This document shows, one piece after another, positions 1-6,782 of a DNA stretch of 8,048 nucleotides. The notes beneath the pieces are model-generated. The model saw nothing but the letters and a program-made list of their open reading frames with translations. It ran no database searches and was not told the origin of the DNA. Origin of the DNA: an uncultured Candidatus Melainabacteria bacterium (lineage in GTDB: Bacteria > Cyanobacteriota > Vampirovibrionia > Gastranaerophilales > Gastranaerophilaceae); contig CAKVMU010000069.1 of the NCBI GenBank assembly GCA_934773085.1, positions 1 to 8,048 of the forward strand, written 5' to 3'. Both the position numbers and the translations under genes were made by a program. The stretch's first letter is position 1, and the number at the start of each line of letters is the position of its first letter.

Positions 1-16
1 GAGTTAAATAAAACAT

Positions 17-2524
17 ATGGATAATCTTGAAAAGGATAAATGTAAGGTTTTTCTGACCGTACACGGACACTTTTACCAACCGCCGAGGGAAAATCCTTGG
101 TTGGAAGCTATTGAACAACAAGATAGCGCACATCCTTACCATGACTGGAATGAAAGAATCAATGCAGAGTGTTATAATCCAAACTCCGTATCAAAAATTG
201 TTGATTCAAAGAACCAGATTTTGAACGTAGTCAACAACTATGAATACATGAGCTACAACTTTGGTCCAACACTTCTTTCTTGGATGGAAGAATTTGCTCC
301 GCTTGCCTACGAAAGAATTATCAAAGCCGACATTAACAGTAGAAAAATGCACGGCGGTCACGGCAATGCGATTGCACAAGTTTATAACCATATGATTATG
401 CCTTTAGCTAACGAAAGAGATAAGCAAACTCAAGTAAAATGGGGCATAAAAGACTTTGAATACCGTTTTGGCAGAGCTCCGGAAGGAATTTGGCTAGCTG
501 AAACAGCTGTTGATGATGAAACACTTCGCGTTTTAGTCGAAAACGGTATCAAATTTACAGTTCTTTCACCTTATCAAGCACAAAAAATCAGAAAAAAAGG
601 TGAAACTAACTGGCAAGATGTAAGCTGGGGCAATATTGACCCTGCACGTTCATACAGATACTACATAAAATCTGCACCAAACAAATACATAGATTTATTC
701 TTCTATGATGGTGCGATTTCAAAATCAGTAGCTTTTGACGAACTGTTGAAAGACGGAAACAAGTTTGTAAGCCGATTAAAAGATGGGATTTCAACTCTGA
801 GAAATTACCCACAATTAGTGAACATCGCAACCGATGGCGAAAGCTACGGTCACCATACAAAATTTGGCGACATGGCTCTTGCTTATGCAATGAAATTAAA
901 AGTTAAGGATGCTGGATTCATCGTTACTAACTATGGTGAATATCTTGATAAATACAGAAGCGACTGGGAAGTAGAAATCAAACCTGTTTCTTCTTGGAGC
1001 TGTTTCCACGGCGTGGGTCGTTGGTGCGAAGACTGTGGTTGCTCAACCGGCGGACATCCGGGATGGAACCAAAAGTGGCGCCGCCCGCTCAGAGATGCGC
1101 TTGACTATTTGAGAGATGAGACAATCTCCATCTTCAAAAAATACGGTAAAAAATATTACATCAATCCGGAAGAAGCAAGAAATAACTATATCAGCGTAAT
1201 TCTGGACAGAAGCGATACAAGCGTCAAAGCGTTCCAAGAAGAATTCTTTATTCCGGAATTAGACGATGCTCAAAGAGTTGCCGCAATGGAACTTATGGAA
1301 ATTCAAAGACAGGCAATGCTTATGTACACAAGCTGCGGTTGGTTCTTCTCCGAAATATCCGGCATCGAAACCGTACAAATAATGAAATACGCTGCAAGAG
1401 TTATGCAACTTGCAAAAACATTCATCAAAAAAGATTTGGAACAAAAATTCCTTGAAATTTTGTCTGAGGCTAAAAGCAATTTGCCTGAATTCGGTACAGG
1501 AAAAGATGTTTACGAAAGATTCGTAAAACCTTCAGTTGTTACACCTAAACAAATCGTGAGCCTCTGGGCAATTTCATCTCTCTATTCAGAAATTGAAGAC
1601 GAAGAAAGTGTTTATTGCTATAAAATCAAAAAACAGTCCTACAAACGAGTCGTAAAGGGGAACTCACAACTGGTCATCGGACACATAGAGGTTCAGTCTA
1701 AGGTGACATTGGAAAAATCTAATCTTGTATTTGCTCTACTGCAATTCTCCGGTGGAGACTTCCATTGCGCAATCAAAGAATACTCTGACAACTTTATGGA
1801 AACAAGAAAAGAATTAATCAGAACTTATCTTGTATCTCCTCTTACAGAAATCATCCGTGCTATAGACTGCTACTTTGGTTCAGAATATTTCACCCTTAAG
1901 GATATATTTATCGAAGAAAGAAGAAAAATCCTTCAAACTATGCTCAAGGGCAAACTTCAAAACTTTGCAAACACTTATGAATCAATGTATAACGAGGGAA
2001 AAGGTTCAATTTATCAAATGCAAAGTCTTGGGCTTGAAATTCCGAATGAGTTCAAAATTGCAGCTCAATATGTGCTTACAAAACAATTTAACGAATTATT
2101 TGTGGATTCAAAAGGCTTCTTAACAACAGACATCCTTCAACAAGGGTCAGATATTATATTTGAAGCCAAGAGAATCGGTATTGATATCGACAAAACTCCA
2201 ACAGCTCGAATTTTCAGCAGAAAAATTGCGCAAAATGTTGGCAGATTGGCATACGCTCTTGATATTCAGCAAGTGGATGCAACTCTTGAACTGCTCGACT
2301 GCATCGGAAAACTAGAACTCAGTGTTGATATTGCAGAAGCGCAAAACTATTTCTTTACAAAAATTGTTGCAAACATTGATGAATTGATTCAATCAATGAC
2401 CTGCGCCGCTGACAGAGAACTCGTTACAATGCTTTTTGAAATCGGCGAAAACCTTAATATCAATATGGATTACTACAAGCAACTTTTTGACAGAGCGCTG
2501 GTAAAAAGCTCAAGAGGAGTTTAA
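17..2524 (+). CDS. GH57 family glycoside hydrolase with DUF3536 domain
   Basis: Large (835 aa) cytoplasmic enzyme of glycoside hydrolase family 57, the retaining alpha-amylase/4-alpha-glucanotransferase/branching-type clan; no signal peptide is visible. The conserved GH57 regions are in order: HGHFYQPP (residues 16-23, the His-Gln-Pro motif), GGHGNAIAQ (113-121), GIWLAE (157-162, E162 the likely nucleophile) and ATDGESYGHH (271-280, D273 the likely acid/base). A Trp/Cys-rich block follows (about 327-352, C329, C337, C340, C342), which I associate with the DUF3536 type of GH57 protein. The C-terminal 450 residues are mostly helical and carry no motif I know. Family knowledge points to alpha-glucan or glycogen metabolism, but the exact substrate cannot be read from sequence. 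The chosen ATG is the only start upstream of the HGHFYQPP motif. No Shine-Dalgarno lies at normal distance; TAAATA/TTAAAT just upstream could be a poor -10 box. The stop overlaps the ung start by one base. Confidence 0.9.
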   Translation: MDNLEKDKCKVFLTVHGHFYQPPRENPWLEAIEQQDSAHPYHDWNERINAECYNPNSVSKIVDSKNQILNVVNNYEYMSYNFGPTLLSWMEEFAPLAYERIIKADINSRKMHGGHGNAIAQVYNHMIMPLANERDKQTQVKWGIKDFEYRFGRAPEGIWLAETAVDDETLRVLVENGIKFTVLSPYQAQKIRKKGETNWQDVSWGNIDPARSYRYYIKSAPNKYIDLFFYDGAISKSVAFDELLKDGNKFVSRLKDGISTLRNYPQLVNIATDGESYGHHTKFGDMALAYAMKLKVKDAGFIVTNYGEYLDKYRSDWEVEIKPVSSWSCFHGVGRWCEDCGCSTGGHPGWNQKWRRPLRDALDYLRDETISIFKKYGKKYYINPEEARNNYISVILDRSDTSVKAFQEEFFIPELDDAQRVAAMELMEIQRQAMLMYTSCGWFFSEISGIETVQIMKYAARVMQLAKTFIKKDLEQKFLEILSEAKSNLPEFGTGKDVYERFVKPSVVTPKQIVSLWAISSLYSEIEDEESVYCYKIKKQSYKRVVKGNSQLVIGHIEVQSKVTLEKSNLVFALLQFSGGDFHCAIKEYSDNFMETRKELIRTYLVSPLTEIIRAIDCYFGSEYFTLKDIFIEERRKILQTMLKGKLQNFANTYESMYNEGKGSIYQMQSLGLEIPNEFKIAAQYVLTKQFNELFVDSKGFLTTDILQQGSDIIFEAKRIGIDIDKTPTARIFSRKIAQNVGRLAYALDIQQVDATLELLDCIGKLELSVDIAEAQNYFFTKIVANIDELIQSMTCAADRELVTMLFEIGENLNINMDYYKQLFDRALVKSSRGV

Positions 2525-2526
2525 TG
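2514..2526 (+). promoter_or_regulatory. ung ribosome binding site and TAATG coupling junction
   Basis: GAGGAG at 2514-2519 lies four bases before the ung ATG, inside the last codons of the GH57 gene. The upstream TAA (2522-2524) and the downstream ATG (2524-2526) share one base. This is the classical arrangement for translational coupling by terminating and restarting ribosomes. It also fixes the ung start. Confidence 0.8.
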
Positions 2527-3183
2527 AACTCTCTTGGAATTGATGAAAGCTGGATAAAAGGCGGACTTGATATTGATTTAATCAACCAAGTCCTTGCTGT
2601 TATTGCAAAAAAAAGGCAAACAAAAGAGATTTTGCCCTCACAGGAAGATGTTCTGAATGCAATCAAATCAACAAGCTTAGATAATGTGAAAGTTCTCATT
2701 ATCGGACAAGACCCTTATCCGAGTTCTGAACACGCTCACGGGCTTGCTTTTTCCAGTCTGTCAACCAAAACACCGGCCTCTTTGAGAAACATCTTCAAAA
2801 AACTTGAAATAGATTTTCCAAACACAAAGCATAGCTCCAACACCCTTACAAATTGGACTAAACAGGGCGTACTACTTCTGAACACATCTTTAACTTTTGA
2901 AGACAAAGCTCCTAAAGTGTTAAAAGAGCATACGCTGCTTTGGAAACCTGTTATTGATAACATCTACCAAGTGCTTATAAACAGAGGAAAAACTCTTGTT
3001 GTTTTTCGTTGGGGAGCGCACGCTCAAAAATCCGGAGAGGTCTTTGAAGGCAAAAAGAATATTTATGTTCTTGACACAACGCATCCGTCACCTCTATCAG
3101 CAAACAGAGGATTTATGACTTCAGACCATTTTCTTAAATGTGCTGAAATTCTTAAAAATACACCGATTGACTGGACAACTTAG
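2524..3183 (+). CDS. ung: uracil-DNA glycosylase, family 1
   Basis: Removes uracil from DNA arising from cytosine deamination or dUTP incorporation, the first step of base excision repair. At 219 residues it is close to the usual 220-230. The key elements are all present: water-activating loop GQDPYP (61-66, D63, Y65), uracil-stacking Phe in GLAFS (F76), uracil-specificity Asn in LLLNTSL (N120), WGAHAQK (153-159), and the leucine-intercalation loop HPSPLSANRG (H187, L191). The loop ends YP rather than the E. coli YH; Pro at this place also occurs in actinobacterial enzymes, so activity is expected. It is translationally coupled to the GH57 gene, a pairing with no obvious functional logic, and converges on rarA, another genome-maintenance gene, with overlapping stop codons. 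Confidence 0.97.
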   Translation: MNSLGIDESWIKGGLDIDLINQVLAVIAKKRQTKEILPSQEDVLNAIKSTSLDNVKVLIIGQDPYPSSEHAHGLAFSSLSTKTPASLRNIFKKLEIDFPNTKHSSNTLTNWTKQGVLLLNTSLTFEDKAPKVLKEHTLLWKPVIDNIYQVLINRGKTLVVFRWGAHAQKSGEVFEGKKNIYVLDTTHPSPLSANRGFMTSDHFLKCAEILKNTPIDWTT

Positions 3184-4412
3184 TCTTCCAAATATTTTTT
3201 GCCGACAAGCTCATCCGGTAAAAATTGTTGGTACGCATTCGGTGCATCGTGTGAATAAATATACCCATCTCCAAAACCGTACTTCTTGGCATCTTTGTAA
3301 TGCGTATCCCTTAAATGCATTGGAGGTGGAAAATCATTTCCGGATTCTATATCAGCCAATGCGCTGTCAATTGCCATATATACCTTATTTGACTTCGGAG
3401 CTCTTGCGACATACGCAACAGCATTTGCAAGAGGTATTCTGCCTTCCGGAAGCCCAATTATCTCAACTGCCCTGTAAGCATTTATTGCAATATTCATAGC
3501 GTTTGGATCAGCCAAACCGACATCTTCCGCTGCGCAAACAATAAGTCTCCTTGCAATAAATCTCGGATCTTCACCCGCTTCTATCATCTTTGCAAGATAA
3601 TAAATTGCAGCATCTGCATCTGAACCTCGCAAACTCTTTTGAAAAGCTGAAGCACAGTCATAATGTTCTTGAATAGAATATCTCGTATTCCTCTTCTGAG
3701 TTATGCTTTCCAAAATCTCTACTGTCAAAAATCTTGAATCTTTTGTAAAATTACTTGCAAAATACGAATTCTCCACAAGATTTAAAGCTGTTCTTGCATC
3801 TCCTCTTGCGTTATTCACAATGAACTTGATTACATCATCTTCATACTGAATCGGTTGGTACGTTTTTTCAAGATATTCAAAACCTCGATTAATAATTTTA
3901 GCCATACTTATGTCATTAATCGGATTGAGTCTTATAACCTGAACTCTTGAAAGTAATGCCGGTACAACCTGAAAAGACGGATTTTCTGTTGTTGAACCAA
4001 TTAAAAAGATTGTTCCATTCTCTATATGAGGTAAAAGTGCATCCTGTTGAGTTTTTGAGTATCTATGAATTTCATCTATGAACAGAATCGTTTTCTGACC
4101 GGCTCTGAGCGCCTCTCTCGATTTTTCAACCGTTTCTTTGATTTCCTTAATCCCTGACGAAACAGCCGAAAGTTCGATAAATTGCGCATTAACTTTAGTC
4201 GCAATCAATCTTGCAAGAGTCGTTTTCCCACACCCCGGAGTCCCCCATAAAATCAAAGAGAACAAACGTTGAGTCTTTAATAAATTCAACAACGGAGAAT
4301 TCGGTGCAACAACATTTGATTGACCAAGAAAATCATCCAATGTCTTCGGACGCATTATCTCCGCCAACGGTACCTGTTTATTTGACTCCTCAAGCTGCGT
4401 AAATAAATCCAT
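3180..4412 (-). CDS. rarA: replication-associated recombination protein A (RarA/MgsA), AAA+ ATPase
   Basis: Clamp-loader-like AAA+ ATPase of the RarA/Mgs1/WRNIP1 family, acting at stalled replication forks with SSB and the recombination machinery. At 410 residues it is slightly below the E. coli protein (about 447). Visible are the family N-terminus (PLAEIMRPKTLDDFLGQ, 15-31), Walker A GTPGCGKTT (57-65), Walker B ILFIDE (109-114), the family block HRYSKTQQDALLPHIENGT (116-134), sensor 1 GSTTENPSF (139-147), arginine finger LLSR (R156), sensor 2 GDAR (R207), and the helical tetramerisation C-terminus including RRLIVCAAEDVGLADP (288-303) and the closing LPDELVGKKY. It lies 40 bases downstream of the membrane-protein gene on the same strand. 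It has no Shine-Dalgarno, but a candidate promoter sits directly before ATG, suggesting a leaderless transcript. Its TAA overlaps the ung TAG on the other strand. Confidence 0.97.
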   Translation of the reverse strand: MDLFTQLEESNKQVPLAEIMRPKTLDDFLGQSNVVAPNSPLLNLLKTQRLFSLILWGTPGCGKTTLARLIATKVNAQFIELSAVSSGIKEIKETVEKSREALRAGQKTILFIDEIHRYSKTQQDALLPHIENGTIFLIGSTTENPSFQVVPALLSRVQVIRLNPINDISMAKIINRGFEYLEKTYQPIQYEDDVIKFIVNNARGDARTALNLVENSYFASNFTKDSRFLTVEILESITQKRNTRYSIQEHYDCASAFQKSLRGSDADAAIYYLAKMIEAGEDPRFIARRLIVCAAEDVGLADPNAMNIAINAYRAVEIIGLPEGRIPLANAVAYVARAPKSNKVYMAIDSALADIESGNDFPPPMHLRDTHYKDAKKYGFGDGYIYSHDAPNAYQQFLPDELVGKKYLED

Positions 4413-4418
4413 AGCAAC

Positions 4419-4448
4419 ATATTACCACGAAAAACAAATTTCAATCAA
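4419..4448 (-). promoter_or_regulatory. candidate rarA promoter giving a leaderless mRNA
   Basis: Minus strand: -35 TTGATT (4448-4443), an 18-base spacer, and -10 TAATAT (4424-4419), followed by six bases and the rarA ATG. The predicted +1 (seventh base after the -10 box) is the A of ATG. No Shine-Dalgarno is present between the box and the start. The hexamers are moderate matches, so transcription from the upstream membrane-protein gene may also reach rarA. Confidence 0.45.
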
Positions 4449-4452
4449 AACA

Positions 4453-5670
4453 TTACTTATTGCCAATCATATCAGCAACAGTTTTTTGTTTTTGCGCATT
4501 CTTATAGCGCATTTTCGTTGAATATGTTGTCATGCCGGCTACAAAGAAACCCATTACGCCAATCGCAAACAGATAAGGGACTCCGAATATACCGACTTTT
4601 TGTTTCACCAGTGATAAGTATTCTTTTTCAAAAGTTGACCCTTTTTCCTTCGCTAATTTTTTCGCAATTCCTTCCAAATCATCAAACTTTGGCACAGAAA
4701 GATTTTTATCTATCAAATCCTTGCATTTTCCTTTTTTGTATAAAAGTTTTTTAAAACCTTTTTCAACCAACTCACTGCCGGTTATTACGTATGTTGCAAC
4801 TATCGGAAACCTTGTTGCAGTCTCTTTTAAATTCTCTTTACCTCTGTCAGAAGATGCTCCAAAATATCCTAATCCGCCGATTAAAACACAGTTTGTTAAT
4901 TGTCCCTTACTCAAAACTAATCTTCCGTTTTGGTTATTAAAATCCATTGAAAAATATTTGTTAAAAAAGTTTTTTGCCTTAGTCTTGTTCTTAAACATAC
5001 CGTCTCCTGGGGCAACAACAAATTTAGAAATTTTTTGAAGAGCTTTACTATTTTTACCCTTCGTTGCTAATAAAGTTGCTAAACCTAAACATCCTGCATA
5101 AACAGATGCAGCAATCCCTATATGTTTTTTTGCACTCTTCGCAACTTTTTGTTGGTGTTCTTTGTCTTCACCCTTTTTCTCCAACGATGCAATATTTTTA
5201 AAATCACTCTTCTTAAAAATTTTCAAAGTCATAAGATTTTTAATATAATTCAACGAAAACTCTGTTAAAGGTATCGCCATAGCTGCAAGTGATATCGCCG
5301 CTTTCACCGGAAGTAACTCTTTATTTTTTGCGTGGTTTCCTTTTTTAAGAAGTTCAACTCCTGTCGTCGCAACATCTTTTTTCAACTTATCATTCAAACC
5401 TTGCGAAAAAAGCTTTCTTGCAACCTTTTCGCCCAAAATAGCCGGCACAAAATATATCAAAGTTTCTTCTGACATTTCCAAAAAACAATTTTCTGCTAAA
5501 TCAGCTTTGCTTCTTGAAAAAACAGCTTTCGGAATAAGGCAAGTCGTTACATCCTGCACAAATCTTGAAGTCGAAAGTCCAGCTGCTTGCTCTTGGTGGC
5601 GTACAAATTTTGCAGCAGGTCTTATTGCCCTTGGGAGTGAATTTATCATATTACTGTTGTTTGATGTCAT
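4453..5670 (-). CDS. multi-pass membrane protein of unknown function
   Basis: I do not recognise this 405-residue protein. It is rich in Lys and Ala/Gly and has several hydrophobic stretches likely to be membrane segments: about 121-141, 183-203, 257-273, 288-301 and, clearest, 358-382 (IFGVPYLFAIGVMGFFVAGM). Basic, low-hydrophobicity linkers separate them (for example 144-182 and 203-257). There is no signal peptide, no enzymatic motif and no resemblance to known tryptophan permeases. The N-terminal 90 residues (LPRAIRPAAKFVRHQEQ, then a Phe/Leu-rich stretch ending in FVPAILGEKVARKLF) look like a conserved domain, probably restricted to the lineage. The start is supported by AGGA (5682-5679) eight bases upstream. 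The long leader carries a candidate Trp-type attenuator. rarA follows 40 bases downstream, so readthrough may feed rarA. Confidence 0.8.
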   Translation of the reverse strand: MTSNNSNMINSLPRAIRPAAKFVRHQEQAAGLSTSRFVQDVTTCLIPKAVFSRSKADLAENCFLEMSEETLIYFVPAILGEKVARKLFSQGLNDKLKKDVATTGVELLKKGNHAKNKELLPVKAAISLAAMAIPLTEFSLNYIKNLMTLKIFKKSDFKNIASLEKKGEDKEHQQKVAKSAKKHIGIAASVYAGCLGLATLLATKGKNSKALQKISKFVVAPGDGMFKNKTKAKNFFNKYFSMDFNNQNGRLVLSKGQLTNCVLIGGLGYFGASSDRGKENLKETATRFPIVATYVITGSELVEKGFKKLLYKKGKCKDLIDKNLSVPKFDDLEGIAKKLAKEKGSTFEKEYLSLVKQKVGIFGVPYLFAIGVMGFFVAGMTTYSTKMRYKNAQKQKTVADMIGNK

Positions 5671-5678
5671 TTTTCTAA

Positions 5679-5682
5679 TCCT
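5679..5682 (-). promoter_or_regulatory. ribosome binding site of the 405-aa membrane-protein gene
   Basis: Minus-strand AGGA lies eight bases before the ATG and supports this start. It contrasts with rarA and the divergent gene, which have no such site. Confidence 0.6.
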
Positions 5683-5707
5683 ATTTACTTCTAATTCCTT
5701 TTTTAAG

Positions 5708-5718
5708 AAGCTTTGCTT
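5708..5718 (-). other. short perfect hairpin upstream of the ribosome binding site
   Basis: AAGC-TTT-GCTT on the plus strand (AAGC-AAA-GCTT in the minus transcript) lies between the attenuator terminator and the ribosome binding site. It echoes the AGGC-AAA-GCCT palindrome at 5748-5758. It is small and may simply be part of the AT-rich leader. Confidence 0.3.
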
Positions 5719-5732
5719 AGAACATCAACATT

Positions 5733-5776
5733 CAAACAAAAGATGGCAGGCAAAGCCTCTTGGGCTCCGGACCGCC
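5733..5776 (-). terminator. intrinsic terminator hairpin in the leader (candidate attenuator 3:4)
   Basis: In the minus transcript GGCGGTCC-GGAGCC (5776-5763) pairs with GGCTTT-GCCTGCC (5757-5745) across a CAAGA loop. This gives about 12 pairs including three G-U, with one mismatch and one bulge. The U-rich tail AUCUUUUGUUU follows. It lies between the promoter and the gene it would silence, as an attenuator does. The plus-strand reading also ends in CCGCC-TTTTAT, so the hairpin could work in both directions, but no plus-strand gene lies upstream that would need it. Confidence 0.6.
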
Positions 5777-5825
5777 TTTTATAAAATTAAATAAACAGTA
5801 AAATAAAGGCAGTCAGATTAACTGC
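5774..5825 (-). promoter_or_regulatory. candidate attenuator: pause hairpin (1:2) and antiterminator (2:3)
   Basis: Segments in the minus transcript. Segment 1, GCAGU (5825-5821), pairs with segment 2, ACUGC (5813-5809), with the leader-peptide stop codon in the loop. Segment 2, GCCUUUAU (5810-5803), alternatively pairs with segment 3, AUAAAAGGC (5782-5774), eight pairs with one bulged A. Pairings 1:2 and 2:3 share bases 5810-5809. Pairings 2:3 and the terminator share 5776-5774. All three are therefore mutually exclusive. By analogy with the E. coli trp leader, a ribosome stalled on the Trp codons would cover segment 1 and favour 2:3 (readthrough). A ribosome at the stop codon would cover segment 2 and let the terminator form. 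Confidence 0.5.
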
Positions 5826-5865
5826 GCCACCACTGATTATTTAATTTTGAACAAATATTTATCAT
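5818..5865 (-). CDS. candidate tryptophan leader peptide (15 aa)
   Basis: ATG-initiated 15-codon frame translating to MINICSKLNNQWWRS, ending in tandem Trp codons (5832-5827), Arg, Ser and stop. E. coli TrpL ends GWWRTS, and the nucleotides TGGTGGCGCA at the Trp-Trp-Arg position are the same. The ATG is about three bases after the predicted transcription start, so the frame would be essentially leaderless, as predicted for two other genes here. The stop codon lies in the loop of the first hairpin, as in E. coli. The likely role is to sense charged tRNA-Trp through ribosome stalling and not to make a useful product. Caveats: it is very short, a WWR tail can occur by chance, and no trp gene follows. 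Confidence 0.5.
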   Translation of the reverse strand: MINICSKLNNQWWRS

Positions 5866-5874
5866 AACAAACTC

Positions 5875-5902
5875 ATTATATCGAATCAAGGTGAAAAATC
5901 AA
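5875..5902 (-). promoter_or_regulatory. promoter of the leader peptide and 405-aa gene
   Basis: Minus strand: -35 TTGATT (5902-5897), a 16-base spacer, and a perfect -10 TATAAT (5880-5875). The predicted start is a G at about 5868, giving a leader of nearly 200 bases before the membrane-protein ATG. The remainder of the 322-base divergent region (5671-5992) holds the attenuator on this side and the promoter of the secreted-protein gene on the other. The two -35 boxes are back to back, about 56 bases apart. Confidence 0.6.
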
Positions 5903-5958
5903 GAGGCTGCTTTACAAACGTTAAAATAATTCCTCTTCTCAACTTTTCAATTACAACG

Positions 5959-5986
5959 ATGACAAATTCTATTTAATAGTTATAAT
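5959..5986 (+). promoter_or_regulatory. promoter of the 215-aa gene, predicted leaderless
   Basis: -35 ATGACA (five of six matches to TTGACA), a 16-base spacer, and a perfect -10 TATAAT at 5981-5986, followed by ATACAT and the ATG. The expected +1, the seventh base after the -10 box, is the A of ATG. No Shine-Dalgarno can fit in the transcript. Confidence 0.65.
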
Positions 5987-5992
5987 ATACAT

Positions 5993-6640
5993 ATGAAAAA
6001 ATTCTTGTTATGTTTATTAGCTTTCTGCATAATACTTCCTTCTCAAGCAGCTTTTTGGAACAGAAAAGACAAAGCTCTTGAAGCAGAACTTGAAGGTAAG
6101 GGGTATGCCGGAACTCTGCCTGATTTAACAACTAAATTTCAAAAAAAAGAAAATCGCATAACAACACCTTTATTTGAATCTCAAAACGGATTCAATGACC
6201 CGTCTGATTTAAAACCGGTTCCGAAAGATAATCCGGCTTTCATAGATATTATCCAGAAAAAAGACAGAACTTCAGCATACGTTGTAGATGCAAACGAGAT
6301 AATTCCTCTGATGGAAAAACTTGTGGACTGCATTGAAGAAAACGGTTCAGTGCAACTTTTCGTAACAAGAGCAAACGTACTGTCAATGAACTTAGACCAT
6401 CTTTCTGAAAAATACTACGGTCAACCTGAAAGCTATTACGAATCTTTCAGAAAACTAATGGAAATCAACGGGTATGTCAAATCCATAGCAACACTCAGAA
6501 AAGAAGCCCTAACTTACCAACGCTATTTGGCTTACCAAACAACAGGTTCAATTTATAATCCGGAAAATATTAACAACCAACTCGAATACCTAAAAGAAGA
6601 ACTCACAAACACGATACTTCTGCTCAAAAGTGAAGGATAA
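5993..6640 (+). CDS. secreted protein of unknown function
   Basis: I do not recognise this 215-residue protein. It has a clear Sec signal peptide: MKK, a hydrophobic core (residues 4-15), and PSQA before AFW, with cleavage likely after A19. The Cys at position 12 lies within the hydrophobic core and lacks a lipobox, so it is not a lipoprotein. The mature part starts with a charged, Lys-rich, probably disordered stretch (22-80). It continues as a mainly helical domain (100-215) with a Tyr-rich segment (KYYGQPESYYESF, 140-152) and a coiled-coil-like C-terminal helix (191-213). There is one Cys in the mature chain (C113), so no disulfide within a single chain. Export to the periplasm or beyond is likely. 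It is transcribed divergently from the membrane-protein gene and precedes rpsH by 203 bases, an arrangement that suggests no shared function. Confidence 0.85.
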   Translation: MKKFLLCLLAFCIILPSQAAFWNRKDKALEAELEGKGYAGTLPDLTTKFQKKENRITTPLFESQNGFNDPSDLKPVPKDNPAFIDIIQKKDRTSAYVVDANEIIPLMEKLVDCIEENGSVQLFVTRANVLSMNLDHLSEKYYGQPESYYESFRKLMEINGYVKSIATLRKEALTYQRYLAYQTTGSIYNPENINNQLEYLKEELTNTILLLKSEG

Positions 6641-6685
6641 GTTTTTCGCCTAAAACAATTTTGTTACATAATCTTAACACTCTCC

Positions 6686-6714
6686 TTGTGTTTAGAATAT
6701 GTCCGTGCTATATT
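6686..6714 (+). promoter_or_regulatory. rpsH promoter with extended -10
   Basis: -35 TTGTGT, a 17-base spacer, and -10 TATATT (6709-6714) preceded by TG in TGC-TATATT, an extended -10 element. Transcription would start near 6721 and leave about 120 bases of leader before rpsH. Together with the absence of an upstream ribosomal gene, this suggests that rpsH heads its own transcription unit. Confidence 0.5.
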
Positions 6715-6782
6715 TATCCTTGTCGGACTACTAAAAGACGCTTTTTATGAGCACAAATTAATTTAGCAAGCGACGAGTACTT

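Noticed and set aside
2524..3183. UNG inactivation because the catalytic loop reads GQDPYP instead of GQDPYH
   Set aside because: All catalytic and uracil-contact residues are present, and Pro at this position is found in actinobacterial family 1 enzymes.
3172..3200. TGGA/TCCA stem followed by a T6 run, as an ung terminator
   Set aside because: Only four pairs with an 11-base loop, inside coding sequence; too weak to call.
5891..5929. GTG-initiated 12-codon frame on the plus strand
   Set aside because: No ribosome binding site or promoter, and it lies over the divergent minus-strand promoter.
6676..6692. AACAC/GTGTT hairpin after the secreted-protein gene, as a terminator
   Set aside because: Five pairs, no U-run follows, and it overlaps the proposed rpsH -35 box.
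6734..6746. AAAAG-ACG-CTTTT hairpin in the rpsH leader as an attenuator
   Set aside because: Very AT-rich five-pair stem with only a short T stretch; no leader peptide beyond a four-codon frame beginning with the ATG in TTTTATGAGC.
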